A DNA stretch of 33,961 bases from an uncultured Treponema sp. (GCA_934691925.1 CAKUTI010000023.1:1-33961), one strand, 5' to 3'. Positions 16,768 through 25,251 are shown, numbered from the stretch's first letter. Made by a program: numbers and translations. Notes: generated by a model not told the origin, from the letters alone.

Positions 16768-18531
16768 CTATGCTTTTAGAAGATTTTCTGCCTGCGCAGT
16801 CAATTTTCCAGATTTTGATGCGTACAAGTCATCAATCTCTTTTTCAAGTTTCTTGAATTCATCGCTCTCAAACTCTGTGTAGTTCCAGTCGATGAATTTC
16901 TGACGCAGCTGATTGAAATAGCTTCTCGCCTCGTCCTTCTCTGAAAGAGAAAAGTCGGAACCTAAAATCGAAATCAGCTTGTCCAAGTCGTACTTTTGAC
17001 GCTCGACAGTCGCATTCGCATCAACAGCATCAAAAGAGTTCTGCTGGAAATAAACAGCATCGAGCATCTCTTCTTTTAGATAAACGAGATAATCCTCAAG
17101 CGATGTTCCCTCTTCACCGACGACTTTCATCATAGAAGCGACATCAACGCCCTTTCTCATTATATCAAAGCAGAAATTCACCTTGTTTGAAGAAATGATT
17201 CCGTCATATTTTGACCAAGACTGAATCGGGTCAATCGCAGGATATTTTCGAGCGTCAGAACGAGCACGGGAAAGTCCGTGGAATGCTCCGACAACTTTCA
17301 ATGTCGCCTGAGTTACAGGCTCCTCAAAGTTTCCGCCGGCAGGAGAAACCGTACCGCCGATTGTTACAGAGCCTTTTGAACCGTCTGGGAGAACAACCTG
17401 GCCTGCTCGCTCATAGAACGCCGCAATGTAAGATTCCATGTAAGCCGGGAAAGCTTCCTCGCCCGGAATTTCCTCCAAGCGTCCAGACATTTCACGCAAA
17501 GCCTGCGCCCAGCGGGAAGTCGAGTCCGCAAGAAGAAGGACATTCAAGCCCATCTGTCTGTAGTATTCAGCCAATGTTACTGACGTGTAAACCGAAGCCT
17601 CGCGCGAAGCAACCGGCATTGAAGATGTATTGCAGATGATGATTGTTCTTTCCATCAAAGACTTTCCAGTTTTCGGGTCTTTGAGTTCAGGGAATTCAGT
17701 AAGAGTCTCGACAACCTCACCGGCACGTTCACCGCAGGCCGCGATGATTACGATGTCAACATCAGCGTATTTTGAAGTTGTGTGCTGCAAGACAGTTTTT
17801 CCAGCTCCGAAAGGTCCTGGAATACAGTAAGTTCCGCCTTTTGCAACCGGGAAGAACGTGTCTATCAAGCGTACTTTTGTGACCATTGTCTCAGTCGGCG
17901 CAAGACGCTCCTTGTAGCAGGAAATCGCGCGCTTTACAGGCCATTTGAATGAAAGCCCGATTTCAACATCATTTCCCTTTTCATCTGTAAGAACAGCGAT
18001 TTTGTCTTTCAATGTGTAAGAGCCAGCCGGAACAATCGATTTTACAGTGTAGCTTCCAAGCAAGTAGAAAGGAACAAAAATCTTGTGAGTAAAAGCACCC
18101 TCTGGAACAGAACCGACATACTCTCCTGCTTTCAGAACATCGCCTGGCTTTGCAGTCGGCGTGAAATCCCATTTTTTCTCTTTATCAAGAGGATTGACAT
18201 AAACTCCTCTTTCAAGAAACCAGCCAGCTTTTTCAGCGAGCAAAGGCAACGGATTCTGCAATCCGTCATAAACCTGTCCAAGAAGACCTGGTCCAAGCTC
18301 AGCAGAAAGCAAATCGCCTGTAAACTCAACAGTGTCGCCTGCCTTGATTCCTTTTGTCATTTCGTAAACCTGAAGCTGGGCTACGTTTCCGCGGATACGG
18401 ATAACCTCGCTTTTAAGGCTTACATCATCAACTTTTACATAGGCAACTTCGTTCATAGAAACATTTCCGTCAAATTCGACAGAAACCATGTTTCCATTAA
18501 CGCCGACTACCTTTCCTTTTGTATCCGTCAT
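16768..18531 (-). CDS. atpA: V-type ATP synthase subunit A (catalytic)
   Basis: A 587-residue catalytic subunit of normal length. It has the N-terminal barrel, the A-specific 'non-homologous' insertion (about residues 110-190), the Walker A loop GPFGAGKTVLQ (about 228-238), the catalytic Glu in CGERAGEVVE, and the Walker B strand LLLADSTSRWAQALREMSGRLEE. With B it forms the A3B3 head, coupling ATP turnover to ion movement through D, I and K. SD GGAG is 7 nt before the ATG. The gene follows the DUF2764-type gene by 18 bp. Confidence 0.97.
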   Translation of the reverse strand: MTDTKGKVVGVNGNMVSVEFDGNVSMNEVAYVKVDDVSLKSEVIRIRGNVAQLQVYEMTKGIKAGDTVEFTGDLLSAELGPGLLGQVYDGLQNPLPLLAEKAGWFLERGVYVNPLDKEKKWDFTPTAKPGDVLKAGEYVGSVPEGAFTHKIFVPFYLLGSYTVKSIVPAGSYTLKDKIAVLTDEKGNDVEIGLSFKWPVKRAISCYKERLAPTETMVTKVRLIDTFFPVAKGGTYCIPGPFGAGKTVLQHTTSKYADVDIVIIAACGERAGEVVETLTEFPELKDPKTGKSLMERTIIICNTSSMPVASREASVYTSVTLAEYYRQMGLNVLLLADSTSRWAQALREMSGRLEEIPGEEAFPAYMESYIAAFYERAGQVVLPDGSKGSVTIGGTVSPAGGNFEEPVTQATLKVVGAFHGLSRARSDARKYPAIDPIQSWSKYDGIISSNKVNFCFDIMRKGVDVASMMKVVGEEGTSLEDYLVYLKEEMLDAVYFQQNSFDAVDANATVERQKYDLDKLISILGSDFSLSEKDEARSYFNQLRQKFIDWNYTEFESDEFKKLEKEIDDLYASKSGKLTAQAENLLKA

Positions 18532-18549
18532 TAATTTTCTCCAATTAAA

Positions 18550-19092
18550 CTATTTACCTTCAAGAATTCTGTTGTAGATTTGCTTATAAGAAGACATTCC
18601 TTTTTCCGCGTTGAATTTCTTCATGCGGGTTGCAAGCAAAAGTCTCAGACCATATCTAAAGACAGAATCAATTGAAAATCCGTCAGTCGGACGCATATTC
18701 TCGATGACGCTCAGTCTGTACTGATTCAAAAACTGCTCCGCCGCAAGAGGACTGTCCATTCCAGTTGCTGTTCTGGCAGCCTGCACAGCATCAGGAGATA
18801 TTGACTCATTGACTGCGCTTATCTTCTTTTTCATTTTCAAAGCGCGAATCTGAGCCAACGCCAATCGCAGGCTTCTCTCTTTTTCATTCCAGCTGTCGAT
18901 AAAATCGTTGCCGGTCAAAGAAGCCTCCATCGGCGGCTCAAGAGAAAGGCTCTCAAGAATCTTCATCTCTTTTGCTCCGAGGAATCGTGAACAGAGGTCA
19001 TAAAAATAATCATAAGTAATCGGCAGAACATTTCTGTCATCGCTTACAGAAAATTCAGGAAGTTGAGACATAAGATAATACTGCTTACTCAT
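18550..19092 (-). CDS. V-ATPase operon-encoded protein, DUF2764-like
   Basis: A 180-residue soluble, mainly helical protein. The start KQYYLMSQLPEFSVSDDRNVLPITYDYFYD resembles the DUF2764 family that sits between atpE and atpA in spirochaete and Bacteroidetes V-ATPase operons. There is no signal peptide, membrane helix or metal motif. The operon contains no recognisable subunit C or F gene, so this protein may take a structural place in the central stalk such as that of C; this is inference from position and helical character. SD GGAGG is 6 nt from the ATG. It lies 12 bp after atpE. Confidence 0.8.
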   Translation of the reverse strand: MSKQYYLMSQLPEFSVSDDRNVLPITYDYFYDLCSRFLGAKEMKILESLSLEPPMEASLTGNDFIDSWNEKERSLRLALAQIRALKMKKKISAVNESISPDAVQAARTATGMDSPLAAEQFLNQYRLSVIENMRPTDGFSIDSVFRYGLRLLLATRMKKFNAEKGMSSYKQIYNRILEGK

Positions 19093-19104
19093 TGTCCGCC
19101 TCCA

Positions 19105-19719
19105 TTACGCCTTTACAGCCTCTTTCATAATGGAAGCAACTTTCGGATTCAAGTACGCACTGAACAAGTCAGCGACAGCTTCCGCAGAGAAATCATAATA
19201 AGCGGCTCCGTCCTTAACTCCGATTCGGAATCCGTTTTCAATCGAGTTGTCAGCCTTGAGCGTGAGTCCTTTGCTGATTTCATCTTTCAGCGCAGCTCCG
19301 AGATTCTGCTCAAGCTCCTTCAAGTCTTTCTCGTTCAAAAGAACAGAAACATCGCTTGCGTCCGTGTTTTTTGTCCACGCCTTTACAGTTTCCGGAATAA
19401 GATTTTCGAGCAATTTTGGCGAATAAGACTTTGCAGTTTCAGCCGTCATGATTGCGGAAAGCTCTTTTTCAACGCTTTCTCTGAACGACAAAATAAGATT
19501 TCGGCCAGCCTGACGAATCGCGTCTTCGCTTGCCTTTTCCATTCTTGCTGTTTCATCTTTTGCTGCTTTGATAATCTTGTCTGCTTCTTCTTTCGCATTA
19601 GCGATGATTTTTTCAGCCTCGGCTTTCGCCTGGGCTATTTTTTCTGATGCAGATTTATCGGCAGCTTCGACACCATCTTTTTTGATTTTTTCAATCAAAT
19701 CTTGTAACTGGACGTCCAT
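19105..19719 (-). CDS. atpE: V-type ATP synthase subunit E (peripheral stalk)
   Basis: A 204-residue E subunit. Residues 1-100 are an Ala/Lys/Glu-rich coiled coil (DLIEKIKKDGVEAADKSA, then AEKIIANAKEEADKIIKAAK) and the C-terminal half is the globular domain that binds the top of the A3B3 head (ISKGLTLKADNSIENGFRIG, YYDFSAEAVADLF). It is the first gene of the operon. SD GAGAGG lies 5 nt before the ATG, unlike most other first genes here, and a promoter with TATAAT sits about 60 bp upstream, giving a leader of about 50 nt. Confidence 0.92.
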   Translation of the reverse strand: MDVQLQDLIEKIKKDGVEAADKSASEKIAQAKAEAEKIIANAKEEADKIIKAAKDETARMEKASEDAIRQAGRNLILSFRESVEKELSAIMTAETAKSYSPKLLENLIPETVKAWTKNTDASDVSVLLNEKDLKELEQNLGAALKDEISKGLTLKADNSIENGFRIGVKDGAAYYDFSAEAVADLFSAYLNPKVASIMKEAVKA

Positions 19720-19777
19720 GCAAACCTCTCAATCTTTAAAATATTCTTTAAGTTTTCGCGATGCAAAAACTATCAAC

Positions 19778-19805
19778 ATTATAATCGAAAACAATTCAAA
19801 ATCAA
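19778..19805 (-). promoter_or_regulatory. Promoter of the V-ATPase operon
   Basis: On the minus strand TTGATT (19805-19800) and a perfect TATAAT (19783-19778) are separated by 16 nt. The predicted start near 19771 gives a leader of about 52 nt with a normal SD before atpE. Confidence 0.6.
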
Positions 19806-19943
19806 TAAATTTGTTGTTATCTTTTTTCTTATTTATTATCAATAAAATAATTTCGATAATAGAATTACGAGATTCCACATAAAATTGACTTCCTTGCGCA
19901 TGAAGCTTGCGTTTTTTGAATCATCAAAGACATTTTTCAATAC

Positions 19944-19972
19944 TTGACCAATGAAACGGAAAAATATATATT
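19944..19972 (+). promoter_or_regulatory. Strong sigma-70-type promoter of the zinc-ribbon gene
   Basis: TTGACC (19944-19949, 5/6) and TATATT (19967-19972, 5/6) with the ideal 17-nt spacer. The predicted start is near 19979. The intergenic region 19720-20006 is otherwise A/T-rich and holds only this and the opposing atp promoter; I see no gene or RNA in it. Confidence 0.75.
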
Positions 19973-20006
19973 AGACTGATAATCGATTAATATATGGAGG
20001 CTAGAA

Positions 20007-20177
20007 ATGGCTGGTGCATCAAAAAACTCTCGTACTACAGTTGCGACACAAAAATTCTTCTGCACTTGTGGTGGTGAAGTTGAAATGAAAACAAAGCTTG
20101 AAAACGGCAGACTTAAGAACTATGCTGAATGCCAGAAATGCAAGCGTACAGAACGTCGTCCTAAAGACTTCAAATAA
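20007..20177 (+). CDS. Small zinc-ribbon protein (56 residues), unknown function
   Basis: A short gene with a perfect SD (GGAGG, 6 nt before the ATG). The 56-residue product is basic (many Lys and Arg) and has Cys19-x-Cys21-Gly and Cys42-x2-Cys45, the four ligands of a small zinc ribbon (FFCTCGGEVEM and AECQKCKRTERR). It ends in a basic RRPKDFK tail suited to RNA contact. It stands alone between its own strong promoter and a rho-independent terminator, so a high level of expression is likely, as for ribosomal or ribosome-associated proteins. It is not bL33 or bL31: the Cys spacing and order differ. Its function is not known to me. Confidence 0.88.
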   Translation: MAGASKNSRTTVATQKFFCTCGGEVEMKTKLENGRLKNYAECQKCKRTERRPKDFK

Positions 20178-20210
20178 GATTTTTAATTAGGATAAAATCG
20201 TTCGCATAAT

Positions 20211-20253
20211 ACCGTAAAGCTCAAAGTGCACTTTAGGGCTTTACGGTTTTTTT
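20211..20253 (+). terminator. Rho-independent terminator of the zinc-ribbon gene
   Basis: A 10-bp perfect stem ACCGTAAAGC/GCTTTACGGT (20211-20220 with 20238-20247) is followed by a run of T to 20253. The loop itself contains the palindrome AAAGTGCACTTT. It overlaps the last codons and stop of the convergent helicase gene. Confidence 0.9.
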
Positions 20254-22700
20254 ATGCATATTTTTCTGACTTCTGGCAAAATCTCAGCCAACGGCTTGTA
20301 AAAACGCTTTGTCATCGGCACGCTTGAAGTGAAGATTTTTCCGTATTTTTTTTCGACAATCCTTCTATCCAGAACAACAACAGCTCCAGTGTCGTCTCCT
20401 CTTCTAATCAGACGGCCGAATCCCTGACGGAATTTTATGACAGCCTCTGGAACGCTAAGCTCCATGAACGGACTTCCGCCTCTTTTTGTGATTTGCTCAG
20501 AACGCGCTGCAAAAACCGGGTCGTTAGGAACTCCGAAAGGGAGCTTCACGATAACAACCTGGCTAAGCGACTCGCCAGGAACATCGACACCTTCCCAGAA
20601 CGAGTCAGTCGCAAACAAGACGCTGGCAGTGTCGCTTTTAAACGCTGAAAGAAGCCGGAATCTGTCATCATCGCCTTGCTTCAAGACTGTGATTCCAGAT
20701 GAGCGGAGCCTTGTGCGGGCAGTGTCGCAGGCGTGGCGAAGAGAATCATAAGATGTGAACAAGACCAAAGTTTTTCCAGAAGCCGCCTCAATCAGCTTAA
20801 CAACCGCATCTTCGACAAAATCCTGAAAATTCTCGTTGTCTGGAAACGGCGCGTCATTTGGAACGCAGAAAATCATATTTTTGTCATAAGGAAACGGAGA
20901 CAAAAACTCACCTGACTTCACGCGCTCTTTTTCGACAAAGCTGACGCCGACACGCGACTTCCAGAAATCAAATTTCCCGCCGATTCCAATTGTCGCGGAA
21001 GTGCACACAACCGAGTCCAAAGGCTCAAAAACGCCGCTGTTCATCATCGGAGCAATGTCAAGCGGAGTCTGGACATATTCATAATAAATCGGATTTTCAA
21101 AATTTTTCGCGAGAGAAGGAGGAAGCCTTTTCGCCTGAATCCAAAAAACAAGGTCGGAGTGCTCGTCCCATTCATTGAATTTATTGCAGACAGAAACCAC
21201 ATCGTCAAGGCGGCGCAAAACCGATTTTGTCTCGTAAACAGCGGAATTGTCGCGGTCGTCATCGTCAATTCCGTCAAGAATTTCCTTCATGATTCCAGAA
21301 ATCGAAGCGACGTGCGACTGAAGATTTTTCATCTCAGAGAGAACCTGAGAAAAAAGCTGATAGTTTCCGCCGAAAAGCCGGATATTGAAATTGTTTCCAA
21401 GAAGATTTTGCGTGCAGTTTTCAAGAGACAAAATCGCATCTTTTGTCTTTCCGATTTCCTCGATAACCTCACTGGACTTGTCTTCAATTTTTGAGAGCGC
21501 AGACAAAGTGAACAAAAATCCCGTCGCGGAAGATTTTCTCTGTCTGTACAAAAGATTAAGCTGCTTTAAAATTCTGAATCTCGTGACTGAATTCGAGAAA
21601 AAACTTGTCGCAGCGTCCTCGATTCCATGAGCCTCGTCAAAAACAACGCGCTTGTAAGGCGGAAGAACTGCCGTGTCATCATAGCCTGCGCCCTCCATTC
21701 TCGATTCTATGTCCGCAAAAAGCATATGATGGTTCACAACCAAAAGATTCGCGTCGCTCGCCTCTTTCCGGACTTTCATCACAAAGCATTTCTCGCGGTT
21801 CGGGCAACGCATTCCCATGCACGCGTCGGCTTCAGAATTCACACGCTGCCAGACATTTTCAGGCGGATTGAAGCTCAAATCACTCCGGCTTCCGCTTCCA
21901 GTCTCTTTTGCCCATGAAGAAATTTTATTTAAAATCTCGGTGTCATCGCTGAAAAGCTCGCGGTCGTTCACAGCGTCAGAAAGCCGGCGGAGACAGACAT
22001 AATTCTGCCGGCCTTTCACAAGAACAGACTTTATTTTTTTCCCGATTATCTTTTCAGCAAGAGGAATATCTTTTTCGGCAAGCTGCTGCTGAAGATTTAT
22101 CGTTCCGGTTGAGACCACAACCCGCTCTTTGTTCGCCAAAGCCCAAAGCATTGATGGAACAAGATACGCGAAAGATTTTCCGACTCCTGTTCCAGCCTCA
22201 AAAACACCGACAGAATTCTCATTAAAACTCTCAGCAATTTTTTTGACAAGCTCAATCTGGCTTGGACGTTCCTCAAAAAATTCAGAAATTTTAGAAAGTG
22301 ATCCGCCAGAAGAAAGATAGCCGGAAGTCTCATTTATATCGAGCTTTACAGTTTTCTTCGGAAGAATCGGCTCCATCACCGCGTAAACATCGGAAACATC
22401 ATTGTTTATGATATAAAATCCCTGAGCGTTTTCCGAGCAGTCAGAAGCGATGTTCAAGTCTGCATTTGAAGGATAAAGATTTCCAGACGGATGATTATGA
22501 ATCAGAACAGAGCCTTGCCTTGCCCCAGAAAAATTCACAGGAACGGAATTCACATTTCCGCGCGCGTAAGCCGCAACTGCAACAACAACGCCGTCTTCAT
22601 TTATCTTCCCGACAAAAAAAACTTCGTTTCCGCCAGCATCCTTAATCTGGCGTCTCATTTCAATTATACAGCTTTGGCTAAATCGCTTTTCAATATTCAT
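20241..22700 (-). CDS. JAMM/RadC-like domain fused to DinG/XPD-type ATP-dependent DNA helicase
   Basis: An 819-residue two-part protein. Residues 1-115 form a JAB/MPN domain with a complete JAMM metal site: Glu26, His68-x-His70 in HNHPSGNLYPSNAD, and Asp81, closest to RadC. Residues 135-819 form an SF2 helicase of the DinG/XPD group: Walker A AGTGVGKS (169-176), four Cys for an iron-sulfur cluster (236, 294, 299, 305), the DEAH box (355-358), ATDSFWEGVDVPG and the motif VI region QGFGRLIRR. DinG-type enzymes unwind 5'-to-3' and resolve R-loops and other structures. Some DinG proteins carry an N-terminal exonuclease; here a JAMM domain takes that place. It lies 12 bp after the RelA-TPR gene in the same direction; no clear SD. 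Confidence 0.9.
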   Translation of the reverse strand: MNIEKRFSQSCIIEMRRQIKDAGGNEVFFVGKINEDGVVVAVAAYARGNVNSVPVNFSGARQGSVLIHNHPSGNLYPSNADLNIASDCSENAQGFYIINNDVSDVYAVMEPILPKKTVKLDINETSGYLSSGGSLSKISEFFEERPSQIELVKKIAESFNENSVGVFEAGTGVGKSFAYLVPSMLWALANKERVVVSTGTINLQQQLAEKDIPLAEKIIGKKIKSVLVKGRQNYVCLRRLSDAVNDRELFSDDTEILNKISSWAKETGSGSRSDLSFNPPENVWQRVNSEADACMGMRCPNREKCFVMKVRKEASDANLLVVNHHMLFADIESRMEGAGYDDTAVLPPYKRVVFDEAHGIEDAATSFFSNSVTRFRILKQLNLLYRQRKSSATGFLFTLSALSKIEDKSSEVIEEIGKTKDAILSLENCTQNLLGNNFNIRLFGGNYQLFSQVLSEMKNLQSHVASISGIMKEILDGIDDDDRDNSAVYETKSVLRRLDDVVSVCNKFNEWDEHSDLVFWIQAKRLPPSLAKNFENPIYYEYVQTPLDIAPMMNSGVFEPLDSVVCTSATIGIGGKFDFWKSRVGVSFVEKERVKSGEFLSPFPYDKNMIFCVPNDAPFPDNENFQDFVEDAVVKLIEAASGKTLVLFTSYDSLRHACDTARTRLRSSGITVLKQGDDDRFRLLSAFKSDTASVLFATDSFWEGVDVPGESLSQVVIVKLPFGVPNDPVFAARSEQITKRGGSPFMELSVPEAVIKFRQGFGRLIRRGDDTGAVVVLDRRIVEKKYGKIFTSSVPMTKRFYKPLAEILPEVRKICIKKP

Positions 22701-22712
22701 CAGACGAATACT

Positions 22713-23963
22713 TTACATCTTCATTCCGAATTTTTCCATAAGTTTTGAATGTAAACTTTCCGTTTCATCATCGTTCAGTCCCAAAGACTGGGCAGCCGTC
22801 AAGTCCTTCAAGGAATTTTCGTACTCGCCGAGCTTAAAGTAAGAGACTGCCCGCCTGAAATGCGCGTGCGACTGATATTCATTTATTCCAAGAGATTTTG
22901 TGAAAGCGTCAACAGCCTCGTTCTGCTCGTCCATTATGCTGTAGATTATTCCGATGTAATAATAAGAGCGGAATGCTTTTTCGTCATATTTCACGCTCGC
23001 CTTAAAGTCGTCAAGCGCGGCATTGTAATTATTCATCGCAAAATACGCCATTCCGCGGTGCTTGTGAATCACCGTCAGGACTGCGTTCACAGGAGTCGGC
23101 TTTGAATTCAGGATTACAGTGTAGATTTCAACGGCCTTCTCGACTTCTCCATGATTGTGCGCCTGAATCGCTTCAAGAATCAAATCGTCGATTGTGCCAT
23201 GAACGTAAGGCGAAACACGGTTGATATTTTCAGGCTCAATCTGCTCAGATTTTTTTCTTTTTTCATTTAGAGTAAGCTCGTCGGCCTTTTCATAGAATGA
23301 CTCGCGCCGCGCCTCAACTTCTCCCTGAAGTTTTTTCTGATAATCCCGGATTTCCTGAAAAATTATATCCGCAAGAGTTAAGCTCGCATTGATTGAAGCA
23401 AGTTTTCTTCTAAGCGGCATATCAAACGGCGTAAATTCCGACTTGTAGATAAGCTCGTGCTCCACTTCCGCCCAAGCGTCCTGCAAAATTGTCCGAATCT
23501 GAATCTCGCAGACAATATTTTCAGGCAAAGGAAGATTTTTCTCTTTTGGATAGCAGTCAGACGGAATCGCAACAAGAACATGGATAGACTCGTAGCCGAA
23601 TTCACGAAAATTCTGGTCCGCGCCCTTATACTCAACTTCCTTGACATCAAAATTCTGCTGAATCTGCTTTTCAACTTCCGGCAAATCCTCCAAAAAAGCG
23701 CAGATTACACGGATTCCCATAACATCTGTGAGAGCGACGAAATTCGATTTTTTCGCCTCATCAGATTTCAGCCGCAAGACTTTTCTATAATAGCTGTTGA
23801 ATGATTTTACACGCGATTTGTACGTAGGAGACGATGCAAGATGCAATGACGATTTCAGCTTATTTTCAATGTTCTGCATTATTTCTGCAAGAACAGGCTT
23901 GTACAGCTCATAAGTTGATTTTATGTTGTTTTTGCTAGGAAGAGAATTAACGAAAGGTTCCAT
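22713..23963 (-). CDS. RelA/SpoT-domain (p)ppGpp synthetase with C-terminal TPR repeats
   Basis: A 416-residue protein. Residues about 20-215 are a RelA/SpoT nucleotidyltransferase domain: Arg51/Lys53 in KSRVKSFNSYYRK, Asp80 in LTDVMGIRV (metal ligand), Tyr124-His128 in GYESIHV, and Glu153 in CEIQIRTILQDAWAEVEHE. All key synthetase residues appear present. There is no HD hydrolase, TGS or ACT domain. Residues about 255-416 hold about four TPRs (GEVEKAVEIYTVIL, HRGMAYFAMNNYNAALDDF, YYIGIIYSIMDEQNEAVDAF, HFRRAVSYFKLGEYENSLKDL), likely for protein binding. The gene leads the transcript shared with the helicase. A -10 box lies 6 nt from the ATG and there is no SD. Confidence 0.88.
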   Translation of the reverse strand: MEPFVNSLPSKNNIKSTYELYKPVLAEIMQNIENKLKSSLHLASSPTYKSRVKSFNSYYRKVLRLKSDEAKKSNFVALTDVMGIRVICAFLEDLPEVEKQIQQNFDVKEVEYKGADQNFREFGYESIHVLVAIPSDCYPKEKNLPLPENIVCEIQIRTILQDAWAEVEHELIYKSEFTPFDMPLRRKLASINASLTLADIIFQEIRDYQKKLQGEVEARRESFYEKADELTLNEKRKKSEQIEPENINRVSPYVHGTIDDLILEAIQAHNHGEVEKAVEIYTVILNSKPTPVNAVLTVIHKHRGMAYFAMNNYNAALDDFKASVKYDEKAFRSYYYIGIIYSIMDEQNEAVDAFTKSLGINEYQSHAHFRRAVSYFKLGEYENSLKDLTAAQSLGLNDDETESLHSKLMEKFGMKM

Positions 23964-23969
23964 ATTTAA

Positions 23970-23997
23970 ATCATATCATAGAAAAAACATTAAGCAA
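23970..23997 (-). promoter_or_regulatory. Promoter of the RelA-TPR/helicase operon (leaderless type)
   Basis: On the minus strand TTGCTT (23997-23992) and TATGAT (23975-23970) have a 16-nt spacer. The ATG at 23963 follows the -10 box after 6 nt without any SD, so transcription probably begins at the start codon. Confidence 0.5.
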
Positions 23998-24023
23998 CGA
24001 TTATTTTCGATATGAAATGACAT

Positions 24024-24054
24024 AAAAAAACCGCCTGCATAAATGCAAGCGGTT
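24024..24054 (-). terminator. Rho-independent terminator after flaA
   Basis: Hairpin AACCGCCTGCAT/ATGCAAGCGGTT (24029-24054, one internal mismatch, 2-nt loop region) followed on the minus strand by a U-run (24030-24024). It is located about 36 bp after the flaA stop. Confidence 0.85.
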
Positions 24055-24089
24055 ATAAGTTACCGTTCTAGAATAAGAAGCTAGTCAAC

Positions 24090-25205
24090 TTATTTAGCGT
24101 CAGCTGCCTGACCGCCGTTTGACTGAGCGTTAGAAGATGAATTCTCATCGAGTGAAGATGTAAACTGCTCTTCTGTAGCCATCTTAGCTTTTTCAAGATA
24201 GCGGTTTACCTGTTTGTTTCCAAATCGTGTCATCTCAAGGTTCTGGCGAGCTCTTTCCTTGCGAGTTACGATTCCCCACAAGTCTTCATCAGCGATGTCT
24301 CTTTCTGATGTGAGCTCTGCTTTGTCATAGATAACTTTTACATCTTTGAAATATCCAACGAAATCTCCGCCAACGTGAGCTGCGTCACGTGTAATCTGGA
24401 ATCCTTCGAATTTTACGAAAGGAAGTCCGCGTGGATAGATTGGATATACACGAATTTCGCGAGTGCGAACTTCTGAAATGTAGTCAGGGTTGTTCCACTG
24501 GAGAGTTTTCCAGCCGTCGAATCCGAGATAGCCCATGAAGTAGCGGCGTGTTACACCGTCGTTATCTCCCAAGAGAACATAAAGTCCGTGTGGGAAGTTC
24601 ATACCCATTGTTGTAACAGCGATTGATTTGAGAGTTCCAATGTTTTTTACAACACCGTAAGCTGGAGAATCATCGTCATCAGCCTCGAAAAGTGTTCTTC
24701 CTGAAGCTTTTTCTTCATCTGTCGGCTCCTGGCGGTCGCCGTTGTCATCAGCTGTTGAGAGCGGCTCGTAAGCAGGAATATTGAATGGAGGAACGATTTT
24801 TGCATTAGCGTTGCTTGCCCATGTAGGGAATACAACACGAACACCCATTACATTTTTTCCAGCGAATGGAACTTTCGCGCTATCTTTTACAGGTGCTGGC
24901 TTTACTGTTGACTGAGCAAGTGAAGCAACATTCTGTGCTGAGCTGTTCAGAACCACTTCCCATTCTCCAAGGTAGAGAGAAGTCTTCATAAGACTCTTCT
25001 GATCGCTGTTGAATGATGCTCCTGCAGCAATACCGTAATCCATTACTGTACGCTTGTTCTGTGGAATTTCAACATCGCTGTCCTGCGCTTTGATTGTAAT
25101 ATCACCATCAAGTGTAGTGAAATCAATCAATGTTGATTCTTTTGCGAATGCAGTTGCTCCGAAAAGCATAGCTGCCATTGCTGATAAAACCAAAGTTTTC
25201 TTCAT
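24090..25205 (-). CDS. flaA: Flagellar filament outer layer (sheath) protein FlaA
   Basis: A 371-residue exported protein with a typical signal peptide (KKTLVLSAMAAMLFGATAFA, cleavage after residue 21). The mature part has FlaA hallmarks: VMGVRVVFPTWASNA, PAYEPL, VKNIGTLKSIAVTTMGMNFPHGLYVLL, YLGFDGWKTLQWNNPDYI, RVYPIYPRGLPFVKFEGF and YFKDVKVIYDKA. FlaA forms the sheath around the FlaB core of periplasmic flagella in spirochaetes, setting filament stiffness and helicity. The tail after about residue 340 is low in complexity (Ser/Asn/Gln/Ala). The acidic stretch in the middle (EADDDDSPA) is notable. It has its own promoter, strong SD (AAAGGAG) and terminator, so it is a single-gene, probably abundant transcript. 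Confidence 0.95.
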   Translation of the reverse strand: MKKTLVLSAMAAMLFGATAFAKESTLIDFTTLDGDITIKAQDSDVEIPQNKRTVMDYGIAAGASFNSDQKSLMKTSLYLGEWEVVLNSSAQNVASLAQSTVKPAPVKDSAKVPFAGKNVMGVRVVFPTWASNANAKIVPPFNIPAYEPLSTADDNGDRQEPTDEEKASGRTLFEADDDDSPAYGVVKNIGTLKSIAVTTMGMNFPHGLYVLLGDNDGVTRRYFMGYLGFDGWKTLQWNNPDYISEVRTREIRVYPIYPRGLPFVKFEGFQITRDAAHVGGDFVGYFKDVKVIYDKAELTSERDIADEDLWGIVTRKERARQNLEMTRFGNKQVNRYLEKAKMATEEQFTSSLDENSSSNAQSNGGQAADAK

Positions 25206-25251
25206 TTTTGAAGCTCCTTTAACTCAAATGATGTAGCCTTGTATATTTTTA

